A DNA stretch of 64,000 bases from Rhizobiaceae bacterium. Lineage in GTDB: Bacteria; Pseudomonadota; Alphaproteobacteria; Rhizobiales; Rhizobiaceae. Numbering within the stretch: the stretch's first letter is position 1; each line of letters opens with the position of its first letter. This document shows positions 40,704 to 49,311 of this stretch, piece after piece. Location of the stretch: NCBI GenBank assembly GCA_019635755.1, contig JAHBYW010000006.1:296501-360500 (forward strand), read 5' to 3'. A model generated the notes under the pieces. The model did no database searches. It saw only the letters and a program-made list of their open reading frames with translations, and was not told the DNA's origin. The translations under genes were made by a program, and so were the position numbers.

Positions 40704-42149
40704 ATGGCGAACGATTCCTGGCCAATCTATGGCGAAATCAGCGGTCCCGTCGTTATGATCGGGTTTGGCTCGATCGGCCGCGGCACTCTGCCGCTGATCG
40801 AACGCCACTTCAGATTCGACCGTTCGCGCATGACGGTAATCGACCCGCGCGACACCGACAGGAAGCTTCTCGACGAGCGCGGCATCGCCTTCGTCCAGGA
40901 GGCGGTGACCAAGAAGAACTACAAGAAGCTGCTCACCCCGCTGATGACCAAGGGGGGCGGGCAGGGCGTCTGCGTGAACCTTTCGGTCGACACGTCCTCG
41001 CTCGAACTGATGAAGCTCTGCCGCAAGCTCGGCGTGCTCTACATCGACACCGTCGTCGAGCCGTGGCTGGGCTTCTACTTCGATGCGGCGGCCGACAATG
41101 CGATCCGCACCAACTACGCGCTGAGGGAAACGGTCCGCCAGGAGAAGGAGAAGCATCCGGGAGGCCCGACGGCGGTTTCCTGCTGCGGCGCCAATCCCGG
41201 AATGGTCTCGTGGCTGGTCAAGCAGGCGCTGGTGAACCTCGCCGGAGACCTCGGCCTGAAGTTCAAGGAACCGGCCGCCGACGATCGCGAGGGGTGGGCG
41301 CGGCTGATGAAGAAAGCTGGCGTCAAAGGCATCCATATCGCCGAACGCGACACGCAGCGGACGCGCGATCCCAAGCCCATGAACGTGTTCTGGAACACCT
41401 GGTCGGTGGAGGGCTTCATCTCCGAGGGCCTGCAGCCGGCCGAACTCGGCTGGGGCACCCATGAGAAGTGGATGCCGAAGAACGGGCGAAAGCAGAAGCA
41501 CGGCTCGAAGGCGGCGATCTTCCTGGAACAGCCCGGCGCCAACACGCGTGTCCGCAGCTGGTGCCCGACCCCCGGTCCGCAATACGGTTTCCTGGTCACC
41601 CACAACGAGGCGATCTCGATCGCCGACTTCTTCACCGTGCGCGACAAGAAGGGCAAGGTCGACTATCGGCCGACGTGCCACTACGCCTACCACCCCTGCA
41701 ACGACGCCGTGCTGTCCCTGCACGAGATGTTCGGGGCGGCCGGCAAGGCACAGGACACGCATCACGTGCTGGACGAGCACGAGCTGGTCGACGGCAAGGA
41801 CGAACTGGGCGTCCTGCTCTACGGCCACGGGCTGAACGCCTACTGGTACGGTTCGCAGCTCACGCTGGAAGAGGCGCGCCGTCTCGCACCCTACCAGAAC
41901 GCGACCGGCCTTCAGGTGACGTCGGCCGTGCTGGCGGGAATCGTCTGGGCGCTCGAGCACCCGTCGGCCGGGATCGTCGAGGCCGACGAGATGGATTACA
42001 GGCGCTGCCTCGAGGTTCAGATGCCCTATCTGGGACCCGTCAAGGGCTACTATACCGACTGGACCCCGCTCGACGGGCGCCCCGGGCTGTTCCACGAGGA
42101 ACTGGACCGGAAGGATCCGTGGCAATTCCGGAACATCCTCGTTCGATAG
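40704..42149 (+). CDS. hss: Homospermidine synthase
   Basis: NAD-dependent enzyme, 481 residues, that joins two putrescines (or spermidine and putrescine) into homospermidine, a main polyamine of rhizobia. The Rossmann motif VVMIGFGSIGRGTLPLIERH lies at residues 16-35. Family features include IDTVVEPWLGFYFD, SCCGANPGMVSWLVKQAL and HNEAISIADFF. It belongs to the saccharopine dehydrogenase superfamily. Its substrate putrescine would come from the ornithine decarboxylase that begins at 63233. The omp10-like gene follows in the same direction. Confidence 0.93.
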   Translation: MANDSWPIYGEISGPVVMIGFGSIGRGTLPLIERHFRFDRSRMTVIDPRDTDRKLLDERGIAFVQEAVTKKNYKKLLTPLMTKGGGQGVCVNLSVDTSSLELMKLCRKLGVLYIDTVVEPWLGFYFDAAADNAIRTNYALRETVRQEKEKHPGGPTAVSCCGANPGMVSWLVKQALVNLAGDLGLKFKEPAADDREGWARLMKKAGVKGIHIAERDTQRTRDPKPMNVFWNTWSVEGFISEGLQPAELGWGTHEKWMPKNGRKQKHGSKAAIFLEQPGANTRVRSWCPTPGPQYGFLVTHNEAISIADFFTVRDKKGKVDYRPTCHYAYHPCNDAVLSLHEMFGAAGKAQDTHHVLDEHELVDGKDELGVLLYGHGLNAYWYGSQLTLEEARRLAPYQNATGLQVTSAVLAGIVWALEHPSAGIVEADEMDYRRCLEVQMPYLGPVKGYYTDWTPLDGRPGLFHEELDRKDPWQFRNILVR

Positions 42150-42234
42150 GCCTGCATCGCGTCCGCCTCCGCCTTGCTTTCGCCGGCAAATCGGGCGATC
42201 TAGGGCTGTCTCGGAACGAGAGAGGGAATGCCCG

Positions 42235-42615
42235 ATGACCATTCAGCGCTCCGCCCTGACTGCGGTGCTGCTCTTGGGTGTGGCTCTTGCCGGCGGCTGC
42301 ATGAGCAGCGAGCCCTATGGCGGCGGGCCGATCGCTCCGGCCCAGACCGGCGTCGAGGGCGCCTGGATCAGCACCGACGGGGTCGCCATCTCGCGGTTCT
42401 CGGGCGGCGCCTTCGAGACGACCGCTGCCGACACGGGCAACAAGCTGGCCGACGGCAGCTATCGCTACACCGACGCCCGCACGGTCGAGATCACCGTTGT
42501 TTCGCTCATCCGGCAGACCACCACGACGGTCGCCTGTGCACTGGCGACCGCAACGCAGCTCAACTGCACCACCTCGACGGGACAGAACTTCGTCCTGATG
42601 CGCCACACGGTCTGA
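42235..42615 (+). CDS. omp10: Omp10-like outer-membrane lipoprotein
   Basis: A 126-residue lipoprotein. The signal peptide ends in the lipobox LAGGC, with Cys22 as the lipidated residue. The mature part resembles Brucella Omp10 closely in pattern and length: GAWISTDGVAISRFSGGAFET, KLADGSYRYTD, and CALATATQLNCTTSTGQNF. Omp10 is a surface-exposed minor outer-membrane protein of Brucella with an uncharacterised biochemical role. The two C-terminal Cys residues could form a disulfide. Confidence 0.85.
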   Translation: MTIQRSALTAVLLLGVALAGGCMSSEPYGGGPIAPAQTGVEGAWISTDGVAISRFSGGAFETTAADTGNKLADGSYRYTDARTVEITVVSLIRQTTTTVACALATATQLNCTTSTGQNFVLMRHTV

Positions 42616-42892
42616 TCCGCTCGTCGGAGCCGGGTCTGGCCGGGCGCAAGGGCGATCTTTCCCCGGCCGGTGCAGTTCCGGCTGAGACCGCCTCTACCAG
42701 GCCATGAAGCCGCTGTCCCGCCCTGGGGTAGCCCACAAACGCGCACTCTGAAGGCGCTTGCGAGCCGCCGAACCCCTTGCATTGACCAAAACGGGGTGGG
42801 AAAGTGCGACCAAACCGCCGTTTCCGCGGCGGTCAGCTATTCGTGCTGTGCCGATTCGGGTACGGCCAGGCGGGACCAGAGGGAGAATGGGT

Positions 42893-44986
42893 ATGAGAAC
42901 GATCTTCGCAAAGGCAGCATTGTCGGCCTCGGCGCTTGCCGTGTCGGCCGGCGCTGCCTTCGCCGACTACACGCTGACGATCCTGCACATCAACGACTGG
43001 CACAGCCGCATCGAATCGAACAATGCGTTCGAATCGACCTGCTCAGCCGAGGATGAGACGGCGGGCAAGTGCATCGGCGGCGCCGCCCGCCTGGTGACCG
43101 CGCTCGGCGACCGGCGCAAGGCGCTGGAAGGCCAGAACGTGTTGTTCCTCTCGGCTGGCGACAATTTCCAGGGCTCGCTGTTCTACACGACCTACAAGGG
43201 CCAGGCCGAGCTCGAATTCCTGAACCTGATGAAGCCCGACGCGATGGCGCTCGGCAACCACGAGTTCGACGATGGCGAAGAGAACCTCGTGCCCTTCCTC
43301 GACAAGGCACAGTTCCCCGTTCTCGGTGCCAACATCCGCCCGAACGCCCAATCGGGCGCCAGCGGCAAGATCGCTCCGTCGATCGTCCTGGAAGTCGGCG
43401 GCGAGAAGATCGGCATCGTCGGTGCCGTTACCAATGACACGCCGGACGTGGCCTCGCCCGGTCCCAACATCGCCATCCTGAACGACGTGACGGCGATCAC
43501 CGAAGAGGTGAAGAAGCTCTCCGGCCAGGGCGTCAACAAGATCATCGCGGTCACGCATATCGGCTACGAGCGCGAGATGAACGCGATCGCCAAGATCCCG
43601 GGCGTTGACGTGGTGGTGGGCGGCCATTCGCACACCTTCCTGTCCAACAAGGACGACAAGGCGGCGGGCCCGTACCCGACGATCGTCGAGAACTCGCTGG
43701 GCTACAAGGTGCCCGTCGTCCAGGCGGCGTCCTATTCCAAGGTGCTGGGCGAACTGAAGATCACCTTCAGCGACATCGGCATCGTCAAGGAAGCAGCCGG
43801 CGACCCGATCCCGCTCGACGCCTCCGTCAAGCCGGACGAGACCGTGCTCGCCCGCATCAAGGAAATGGGCGCTCCGATCGAGGCGCTGAAGGCGACCGAG
43901 GTCTCGGAGACCACCAAGGAGATCGACGGCAGCCGCGACAATTGTCGCGCAAAAGAATGCGAGATGGGCAATCTGGTCGCCGACGCGATCCTCGACCGCG
44001 TCAAGGCCCAGGGCGTGTCGATCGTCTTCCAGAACGGCGGCGGCCTGCGTGCCTCCATCGACCAGGGCGTCGTCACCATGGGCGAAGTCCTGACGGTGCT
44101 GCCATTCCAGAACACGCTCGCGACCTTCCAGCTCTCGGGCAAGGACATCGTCGCGTCGCTCGAGCATGGCGTCAGCGCCGTCGAGGAAGGCAAGGGCCAG
44201 TTCCCGCAGGTGGCCGGCCTGAAATACTCCTTCGATCCCTCGGTGGCGCCGAACGCCGGCCGCGTGAAGTCGGTCGAGGTCCAGGAGAACGGCGCCTGGG
44301 CGCCGATCGACGAGACCAAGGTCTACACCGTCGCGACCAACAACTTCGTGCGCGGCGGCGGCGACGGCTACAAGCTCTTCGCCACCAATGCGCAGAACGC
44401 CTACGATTTCGGCCCTAGCCTCGAGCAGGTCGTCGCCGACTACATGAAGGCGAATCGTCCCTACACTCCGTACCTCGACGGGCGCATCACCGTGCTTGCT
44501 GGCGCACCGGCCCCCGAGCCTGCTCCGGCCCCTGCACCTGAACCCGCGCCTGCTCCCGCACCGGCCCCTGAGCCAGCTCCGGCACCCGAGCCTGCACCGG
44601 CACTGCCGGACCTGCCGGCCGGCGCCGGTGACATCTCGACGACGCCTCCGTCTGTCGACGGCGCGACCCCGCCCGCGGCCGAGCCCGCACCGGCTCCCGC
44701 CGAGCCTGCACCGGCACCGGCAGAGCCTGCTCCGGCGCCCGCCGAACCTGCTCCGGCGCCTGCCGAGCCCGCACCAGCTCCCGCTGAGCCTGCACCGGCA
44801 CCGGCGGAGCCTGCCAATCCCGGCGAGCAGAAGCACGTCGTGGTGTCGGGGGACAATCTGTGGGACCTCGCCGTGAAGTATTACGGCGATGGTTCCAAAT
44901 GGACCTTGATCGCAGAGGCCAATCCGGGCGTGAACCCGGGGAACCTCAAGCTCGGCACCGAACTGGTCATTCCGCCCGCGAACTGA
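42893..44986 (+). CDS. Periplasmic 5'-nucleotidase/UDP-sugar hydrolase with Pro-Ala repeat and LysM
   Basis: A 697-residue exported metallophosphoesterase. After a signal peptide ending AFA, the metallophosphatase domain shows ILHINDWHSR, SAGDNFQGS, LGNHEFDDGEEN and VVGGHSHTF. The 5'-nucleotidase C domain follows, with MGNLVADAILDRV and FQNGGGLRASIDQG. Then come about 110 residues of PAPAE-type repeat and a C-terminal LysM domain (HVVVSGDNLWDLAVKYYGDG) that should hold the enzyme on peptidoglycan. The ATG at 42893 is fixed by AGGGAG upstream. A wall-anchored nucleotide scavenger is the simplest role. Confidence 0.9.
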   Translation: MRTIFAKAALSASALAVSAGAAFADYTLTILHINDWHSRIESNNAFESTCSAEDETAGKCIGGAARLVTALGDRRKALEGQNVLFLSAGDNFQGSLFYTTYKGQAELEFLNLMKPDAMALGNHEFDDGEENLVPFLDKAQFPVLGANIRPNAQSGASGKIAPSIVLEVGGEKIGIVGAVTNDTPDVASPGPNIAILNDVTAITEEVKKLSGQGVNKIIAVTHIGYEREMNAIAKIPGVDVVVGGHSHTFLSNKDDKAAGPYPTIVENSLGYKVPVVQAASYSKVLGELKITFSDIGIVKEAAGDPIPLDASVKPDETVLARIKEMGAPIEALKATEVSETTKEIDGSRDNCRAKECEMGNLVADAILDRVKAQGVSIVFQNGGGLRASIDQGVVTMGEVLTVLPFQNTLATFQLSGKDIVASLEHGVSAVEEGKGQFPQVAGLKYSFDPSVAPNAGRVKSVEVQENGAWAPIDETKVYTVATNNFVRGGGDGYKLFATNAQNAYDFGPSLEQVVADYMKANRPYTPYLDGRITVLAGAPAPEPAPAPAPEPAPAPAPAPEPAPAPEPAPALPDLPAGAGDISTTPPSVDGATPPAAEPAPAPAEPAPAPAEPAPAPAEPAPAPAEPAPAPAEPAPAPAEPANPGEQKHVVVSGDNLWDLAVKYYGDGSKWTLIAEANPGVNPGNLKLGTELVIPPAN
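44497..44815 (+). repeat. Pro-Ala-Glu coding repeat inside the 5'-nucleotidase gene
   Basis: The DNA encodes repeats of (P-A-P-A-E) split into two blocks, one before and one after a unique segment near LPDLPAGAGDIS. The units use varied synonymous codons (gct/gca/gcg/gcc and ccg/ccc/cct/cca), so the array is old or selected at protein level rather than a recent slippage product. It forms a stiff spacer between the enzyme and LysM. Confidence 0.85.
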
Positions 44987-45011
44987 CCGCAGGAACCGGT
45001 TGACTCCTGGA

Positions 45012-45043
45012 CCGCCCGGCCTCGCCCGGGCGGTCTTGCTTTT
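45012..45043 (+). terminator. Terminator after the 5'-nucleotidase gene
   Basis: CCGCCCGG and CCGGGCGG form an 8-bp stem with a CCTCGC loop (45012-45033), followed by TCTTGCTTTT. Confidence 0.7.
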
Positions 45044-45079
45044 GAAGCCTGCCGCCTGCGGCCACTCGTCCATTGAAAA

Positions 45080-45109
45080 GACCGCCGGAGCGGCTAGGGT
45101 CCGGCGGTC
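45080..45109. promoter_or_regulatory. Hairpin immediately before the hemH ribosome site
   Basis: GACCGCCGGA (45080-45089) and TCCGGCGGTC (45100-45109) make a perfect 10-bp stem with a 10-base loop. The hemH ribosome site AGGGA begins two bases later and the ATG is at 45124. On the other strand the hairpin is followed by TTTT, so it could also be a leftward terminator, though nothing obvious is transcribed towards it. Confidence 0.5.
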
Positions 45110-45123
45110 TAGGGATTTCGATC

Positions 45124-46176
45124 ATGAATCTTACCGAGGACCGCCGGCCGGCCGGTCGACTGCTGCCTGCAGGGCATCCGCCGATACCGGCGGAGAAGGT
45201 GGGCGTGCTCCTCGTCAATCTGGGGACGCCCGACGGCACCGGCTACGGGCCGATGTGGCGCTATTTGCGCGAGTTCCTTTCGGATCCGCGCGTGATCGAA
45301 CTGCCCCGGCTGGTGTGGTATCCTATCCTGTACGGCCTTGTGCTGACGACGCGCCCGCGCAAGTCCGGCGCCAACTATGCGAAGATCTGGAACCGCGAGA
45401 AGGACGAATCGCCGCTGCGCACCATCACCCGCGACCAGGCCGAACGGCTTGCCGCGGCCTTCGCGGCAGAGCCCGGCATCGCGGTCGAGTGGGGCATGCG
45501 ATACGGCAGCCCGTCGATCAGGACCGCCGTCGACTCGCTCTACGCCAGGGGCTGCCGGCGAATCGTGTTCTTCCCGCTTTACCCGCAATATTCAGCGACC
45601 ACGACCGCGACCGCGCATGACAAGCTGTTCAGGGCGTTGATGGCAATGCGCGACCAACCGGCCATCCGCTCGGTTCCGCCCTACTACGACGACCCGCTTT
45701 ACATCGATGCGCTGGCGCGCTCGATCGAACGGGCCGTGGCCGCGATGGATTTCGAGCCGGAAGTGGTGCTGGCCTCCTACCACGGCATTCCGAAGGCCTA
45801 TTTCCAGAAGGGCGATCCGTACCACTGCCATTGCCTGAAGACGACGCGGCTGCTGCGGGAGCGCCTGGGCTGGAGCGACGGCAAGCTGATGACCACGTTC
45901 CAGTCGCGGTTCGGCGCGCAGGAATGGCTGCAGCCCTACACGGACAAGACCGTCGAGAAGCTCGCCAGGGACGGGGTGAAGCGCATCGCCGTCGTCAATC
46001 CGGGCTTTTCGGCAGACTGCATCGAGACGCTGGAGGAAATCGCGGTCGAGGCGAGGGAGATCTTCCGCCATGCCGGGGGAGAGAAGTTCGCCCACATTCC
46101 CTGCCTGAACGCTGCCGACGACAGCATGGCCATGATCGAGGCACTTGTCCGCCGCGAACTGCAGGGCTGGGCTTAG
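45124..46176 (+). CDS. hemH: Ferrochelatase
   Basis: Inserts ferrous iron into protoporphyrin IX, the last step of haem synthesis. The 350-residue protein shows VGVLLVNLGTPDG near the start, the middle motif FPLYPQYSATTTAT, the catalytic His in LASYHGIPKAYF, and SRFGAQEWLQPYT with NPGFSADCIETLEEI. It has four Cys after the His motif region, as in many alphaproteobacterial enzymes. The ATG at 45124 follows the ribosome site AGGGA and a strong hairpin. No iron-control box was recognised upstream. Confidence 0.95.
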   Translation: MNLTEDRRPAGRLLPAGHPPIPAEKVGVLLVNLGTPDGTGYGPMWRYLREFLSDPRVIELPRLVWYPILYGLVLTTRPRKSGANYAKIWNREKDESPLRTITRDQAERLAAAFAAEPGIAVEWGMRYGSPSIRTAVDSLYARGCRRIVFFPLYPQYSATTTATAHDKLFRALMAMRDQPAIRSVPPYYDDPLYIDALARSIERAVAAMDFEPEVVLASYHGIPKAYFQKGDPYHCHCLKTTRLLRERLGWSDGKLMTTFQSRFGAQEWLQPYTDKTVEKLARDGVKRIAVVNPGFSADCIETLEEIAVEAREIFRHAGGEKFAHIPCLNAADDSMAMIEALVRRELQGWA

Positions 46177-46311
46177 CCGCGGCCCGAGCGGAGGCAACGG
46201 GTCGCACGCATTGCAAAGCGGCGCTGGCGCTCCCATCTCTGGCGTCGAACGGGCAAGGCCGCAGGCCGGCGCCCCAACCGGCCGCGACCTGGCCCAGAAT
46301 GGGAGACATCC

Positions 46312-47058
46312 ATGCTCGATCCGAAGAAGCTGCTGGACGACCTGCTGGGCTCGACGATACCCGGCACCCAGTCGACCGTTCGCGATACGGCCGGGAAGGC
46401 GCAACAGATGGCCAAGGACAACCCGCTCGCGGCGGGCGCCCTGGTCGCGGTCCTGCTCGGCACCGGCGCGGGCCGGCAGGTGACGGGCACGGCGCTGAAG
46501 CTCGGCGGCATCGCGGCCGTCGGCGGCCTCGCCTACAAGGCCTGGCAGAACTACAAGAACGGCGAGAAGCCGGAAGCAGCGGCGCAAGGCACGCCCGAAT
46601 TGCTGCCGCCGCCGGCCGACACGGCGTTCCATCCCTCGCAGGCACCGCAAGGCGAGGCTGAGTTCGCGCTGACGCTGGTGCGTGCGATGATCGCGGCGGC
46701 GAAGTCGGACGGGCATGTCGATGACGACGAGCGGCGCAAGATCGCCGACAAGCTCAAGCTGTCCGGCATTGGCGCGGAGGCGGAGGCATTCCTGGTCGCC
46801 GAACTCGAGCGCCCGCTCGATGTCGGCGCCCTTGTCGGTGCCGCGCAAACGGACGCGCAGAAGCTCGAACTCTACACCGCCTCGCGGCTGGCGATTGACC
46901 CGGACTCGCGGGCCGAACGCGGCTATCTCGACCAGCTCGCAGGCCGGCTCGGGCTGCCGGACGCCCTCGTCGATCATGTCGAGGCGACGGTGACGGCGGC
47001 CACGGTGCCGGTCCCGGCCCCGTCGTCTGTGCCGCCGGTCAGCGGCGGTTCACTTTGA
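46312..47058 (+). CDS. DUF533 (YebE-like) TerB-type membrane protein
   Basis: A 248-residue protein. A glycine/alanine-rich hydrophobic part (about residues 40-80, AAGALVAVLLGTGAGRQV) probably inserts in the inner membrane. The C-terminal half is a TerB-like helical domain with AMIAAAKSDGHVDDDERRKI, matching DUF533. Relatives include E. coli YebE, an envelope-stress gene of unknown activity. Its 3' end overlaps the convergent TetR gene by nine bases. Confidence 0.8.
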   Translation: MLDPKKLLDDLLGSTIPGTQSTVRDTAGKAQQMAKDNPLAAGALVAVLLGTGAGRQVTGTALKLGGIAAVGGLAYKAWQNYKNGEKPEAAAQGTPELLPPPADTAFHPSQAPQGEAEFALTLVRAMIAAAKSDGHVDDDERRKIADKLKLSGIGAEAEAFLVAELERPLDVGALVGAAQTDAQKLELYTASRLAIDPDSRAERGYLDQLAGRLGLPDALVDHVEATVTAATVPVPAPSSVPPVSGGSL

Positions 47059-47682
47059 CGGCCGCCTGAACGAGGGCGGCGTCGCGCGGTCGATCAGCCT
47101 TTCGAGCGCGGCATCGCCGTCGCGCTCGAGCAGCGCGTCGATGACAAAGCCGCGGCCCGCGACGAGCAGATTGGCGACGCCGTGGACGAGGCCCCAGGCG
47201 GCCATGACGTCGAGGCGGCCCTCGTCGACCTCCATGGGATTGCGGCGCGTCATGTCGGCGACATCCTTCACCAGCACCATGAATCCGTTGGTGGCATGCT
47301 CGACGAGACTCGGGTCGTCGGACTTCGGGCGCTCAGACCCGAACATCAGCTTGAACAGGCCGGGGTTCTGGACGGCGAAGTCGATGTAGCCGACGCCTGA
47401 AGCGATGAATTGCGCGTGCGGGTCGGGTCGGGCCATGGCCTGTCGTGCCTTCATCGCGTGATAGAAGCGCTCCGCGGCCACGGCGGCCAGCGCGGTCAGC
47501 AGCGCCGCCGTATCCTTGAAGTGGTGAGCCGGCGCCGCATGCGAGACGCCGGCGCGCTTGGCGACGCCGCGCAGGCTGAACGCCTCGATGCCCTTTTCGT
47601 CCAGCTCCCGCTCCGCCGCCTCCAGCAAGGCCTTGCGCAGGTCTCCGTGGTGATAGGCGGCTTTGCCGGCTTTCTGCGTCAT
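47050..47682 (-). CDS. TetR-family regulator (WHG-type C-domain)
   Basis: A 210-residue repressor. The helix-turn-helix is near residues 30-55 (FSLRGVAKRAGVSHAAPAHHFKD), followed by the WHG-like ligand domain with FAVQNPGLFKLMFG and DVMAAWGLVHGVANLLV. It is divergent from two membrane protein genes with about 150 bases between, where two phased repeats lie. The likely targets are itself and those genes. The ligand is unknown. Confidence 0.88.
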   Translation of the reverse strand: MTQKAGKAAYHHGDLRKALLEAAERELDEKGIEAFSLRGVAKRAGVSHAAPAHHFKDTAALLTALAAVAAERFYHAMKARQAMARPDPHAQFIASGVGYIDFAVQNPGLFKLMFGSERPKSDDPSLVEHATNGFMVLVKDVADMTRRNPMEVDEGRLDVMAAWGLVHGVANLLVAGRGFVIDALLERDGDAALERLIDRATPPSFRRPSK

Positions 47683-47752
47683 CCCGTCCTTCCCGTGCCT
47701 GAGCAGCAGGCACCTTTCCTAACGCATGTAGCGACCGCGTTCGAGCAGCGCA

Positions 47753-47788
47753 ATCTTGACGGTGTAAAAATTATCTTGACACTGTAAA
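47753..47788. promoter_or_regulatory. Two phased repeats between tetR and the membrane genes (operator candidates)
   Basis: TTGACGGTGTAAA (47756-47768) and TTGACACTGTAAA (47776-47788) are direct repeats exactly 20 bp apart, each preceded by ATC. Each unit is itself a partial palindrome (TTnAC...GTnAA). The second contains TTGACA, so it overlaps a likely -35 box. Two bound TetR dimers would sit on the same DNA face. Confidence 0.6.
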
Positions 47789-47830
47789 GACGCGATGCGA
47801 AAACCGCGCTGACGGACAGGGAGGCCTGCA

Positions 47831-48265
47831 ATGAACCCCGACATGATCTTCCAGCTATCGAGCACACTCGTCCTTGCCGGCTGGCTTGCACTGCTCGTCA
47901 GCCCGTTCGTGCCGCGCGCTGCCGACGCGATTGCCGCCCTGGCGATCCCGCTGGTGCTCTCAGTCGCCTATGCCGGCATCGTGCTGGCCTTCTGGTCCCG
48001 CGGCGAGGGTGGATTCGACACGCTGGACAATGTCGCGCTGCTCTTCCGGTCGCGCGAACTGCTGCTCGCAGGATGGATCCACTACCTCGCCTTCGATCTG
48101 TTCGTCGGCGCATGGGTCGTGCGTACGGCGCGCGAGGACGGCGTGAGCTTCTGGCTCGTCGTGCCGTGCCTGGCGCTGACCTTCCTTTTCGGCCCCGCCG
48201 GCTTCCTTGCCTTCAACGCCATCCGTGCTGCCCGCCTGCGCCTCGGCGCGCCCGCCGCAGCCTGA
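47831..48265 (+). CDS. ABA4-like (DUF4281) membrane protein
   Basis: A 144-residue inner-membrane protein with four membrane segments. The middle stretch ELLLAGWIHYLAFDLFVGAWVVRTA and the end FLFGPAGFLAFNAIRAA match the ABA4-like family. Plant ABA4 is needed for neoxanthin formation, but the bacterial members have no established function. It is the first gene of a pair under probable TetR control. Confidence 0.72.
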   Translation: MNPDMIFQLSSTLVLAGWLALLVSPFVPRAADAIAALAIPLVLSVAYAGIVLAFWSRGEGGFDTLDNVALLFRSRELLLAGWIHYLAFDLFVGAWVVRTAREDGVSFWLVVPCLALTFLFGPAGFLAFNAIRAARLRLGAPAAA

Positions 48266-48277
48266 CAGGAGACGATC

Positions 48278-49126
48278 ATGACCCACATCGCCTTCACTTC
48301 TGCCAGAACAGCCCGGCCTTCATTCGCCGAGCAGGTCGCGCGCTTCCGCGCCGACGAGCCGCGCTTCTTCGACCTCGCCATCCTGTGTGGCCTGCTGATG
48401 CTGCCAACGGGCTTCGCCGCAGTCGCGGACAACCGGCTGTTCGACGGCGTCGACATCTGGATCAAGCCGCTGAAGTTCGATGTGGCCCTGCTCGTCTATT
48501 TCCTGACGATGGTGTTCTTCGCGCGCTTCCTCCCGGCAACGACGCGCTCGTCTCGGACCTATCGGATCTATTCGGTTGCCGTGGTGACGGCGGTCGCGCT
48601 CGAAGTCGCCTGGATCCACGGCGCCGCGGCGCTCGGAACCGCATCGCATTTCAACGCCAGCCCGGTCGGGGCGGTGCTCTATTCGGTGGCCGGGCTCGGC
48701 GCGCTGATGCTGACCACGCCGCCGGCGGTCTATGCGGTATCGATCTATCGAAACCCGCCCACGGGCCTGCCGCCGGTGCTGAGTGAATCGCTGGTGCTGG
48801 GTCTCGGCCTGACGCTGCCGCTGACGCTGATGACGGCCGGCACGATGGCCAATCTCGGACAACACTATGTCGGCGGCGTGCCGGCCGATCCGTCCGGGCT
48901 GTTCTTCTTCGGCTGGGCGCGTGACGTGGGCGACCTGCGCGTGGCACATTTCTTCGCCACCCACGCGATGCACGCCGTGCCATTGTTCGGCCTTGCCTAT
49001 GTGGGGCTGGCTGGCGGAACCAGCCGCTGGCCCGCGCGCATCTTCGCGGCGGGTTTCACCGGGTTCGTCATCTTCGCCTTCGTGCAGGCGCTGAATGGCC
49101 AGCCATTCCTTCCGGCTCTCGGCTGA
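48278..49126 (+). CDS. Multi-TM membrane protein of unknown function
   Basis: A 282-residue integral membrane protein with about seven membrane segments. Distinct features are DIWIKPLKFDVALLVYFL, EVAWIHGAAALGTASHFN, and HFFATHAMHAVPLFGLAYVGL, which place His and Lys residues in or near the membrane. I do not recognise a characterised family. It lies 12 bases after the ABA4-like gene and is followed by a strong terminator, so the two form a complete operon. The His-rich membrane sites could bind haem, metal or a retinoid/quinone-like ligand, which is speculation. Confidence 0.6.
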   Translation: MTHIAFTSARTARPSFAEQVARFRADEPRFFDLAILCGLLMLPTGFAAVADNRLFDGVDIWIKPLKFDVALLVYFLTMVFFARFLPATTRSSRTYRIYSVAVVTAVALEVAWIHGAAALGTASHFNASPVGAVLYSVAGLGALMLTTPPAVYAVSIYRNPPTGLPPVLSESLVLGLGLTLPLTLMTAGTMANLGQHYVGGVPADPSGLFFFGWARDVGDLRVAHFFATHAMHAVPLFGLAYVGLAGGTSRWPARIFAAGFTGFVIFAFVQALNGQPFLPALG

Positions 49127-49209
49127 GCGCGGTAAGGTTTCGTTAACCTTCGGAGCGCATCATTTTATCAGTCTAATCGGCTTTCCTCCTCCCAAGACCG
49201 GTTACGATC

Positions 49210-49240
49210 AGGGCGGCCCGCCTACCAGGCCGCCCTTTTT
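49210..49240 (+). terminator. Terminator after the TetR-linked membrane operon
   Basis: AGGGCGGCC (49210-49218) and GGCCGCCCT (49228-49236) form a 9-bp stem, followed by TTTTT. Confidence 0.85.
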
Positions 49241-49311
49241 GCGGGCCGTCACGGCGGCCGCTTGCCCATCCTCCCCGCATCTGCAATGCCAGCGCAGCGG
49301 AGGAGCTATCC

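Noticed and set aside
43043..45073. 676-codon minus-strand frame opposite the 5'-nucleotidase gene, and the Gly-Ala-Ser-rich minus frame 44461-44856
   Set aside because: Both are antisense shadows of the metallophosphatase and its Pro-Ala repeat; no start signals or protein-like composition.
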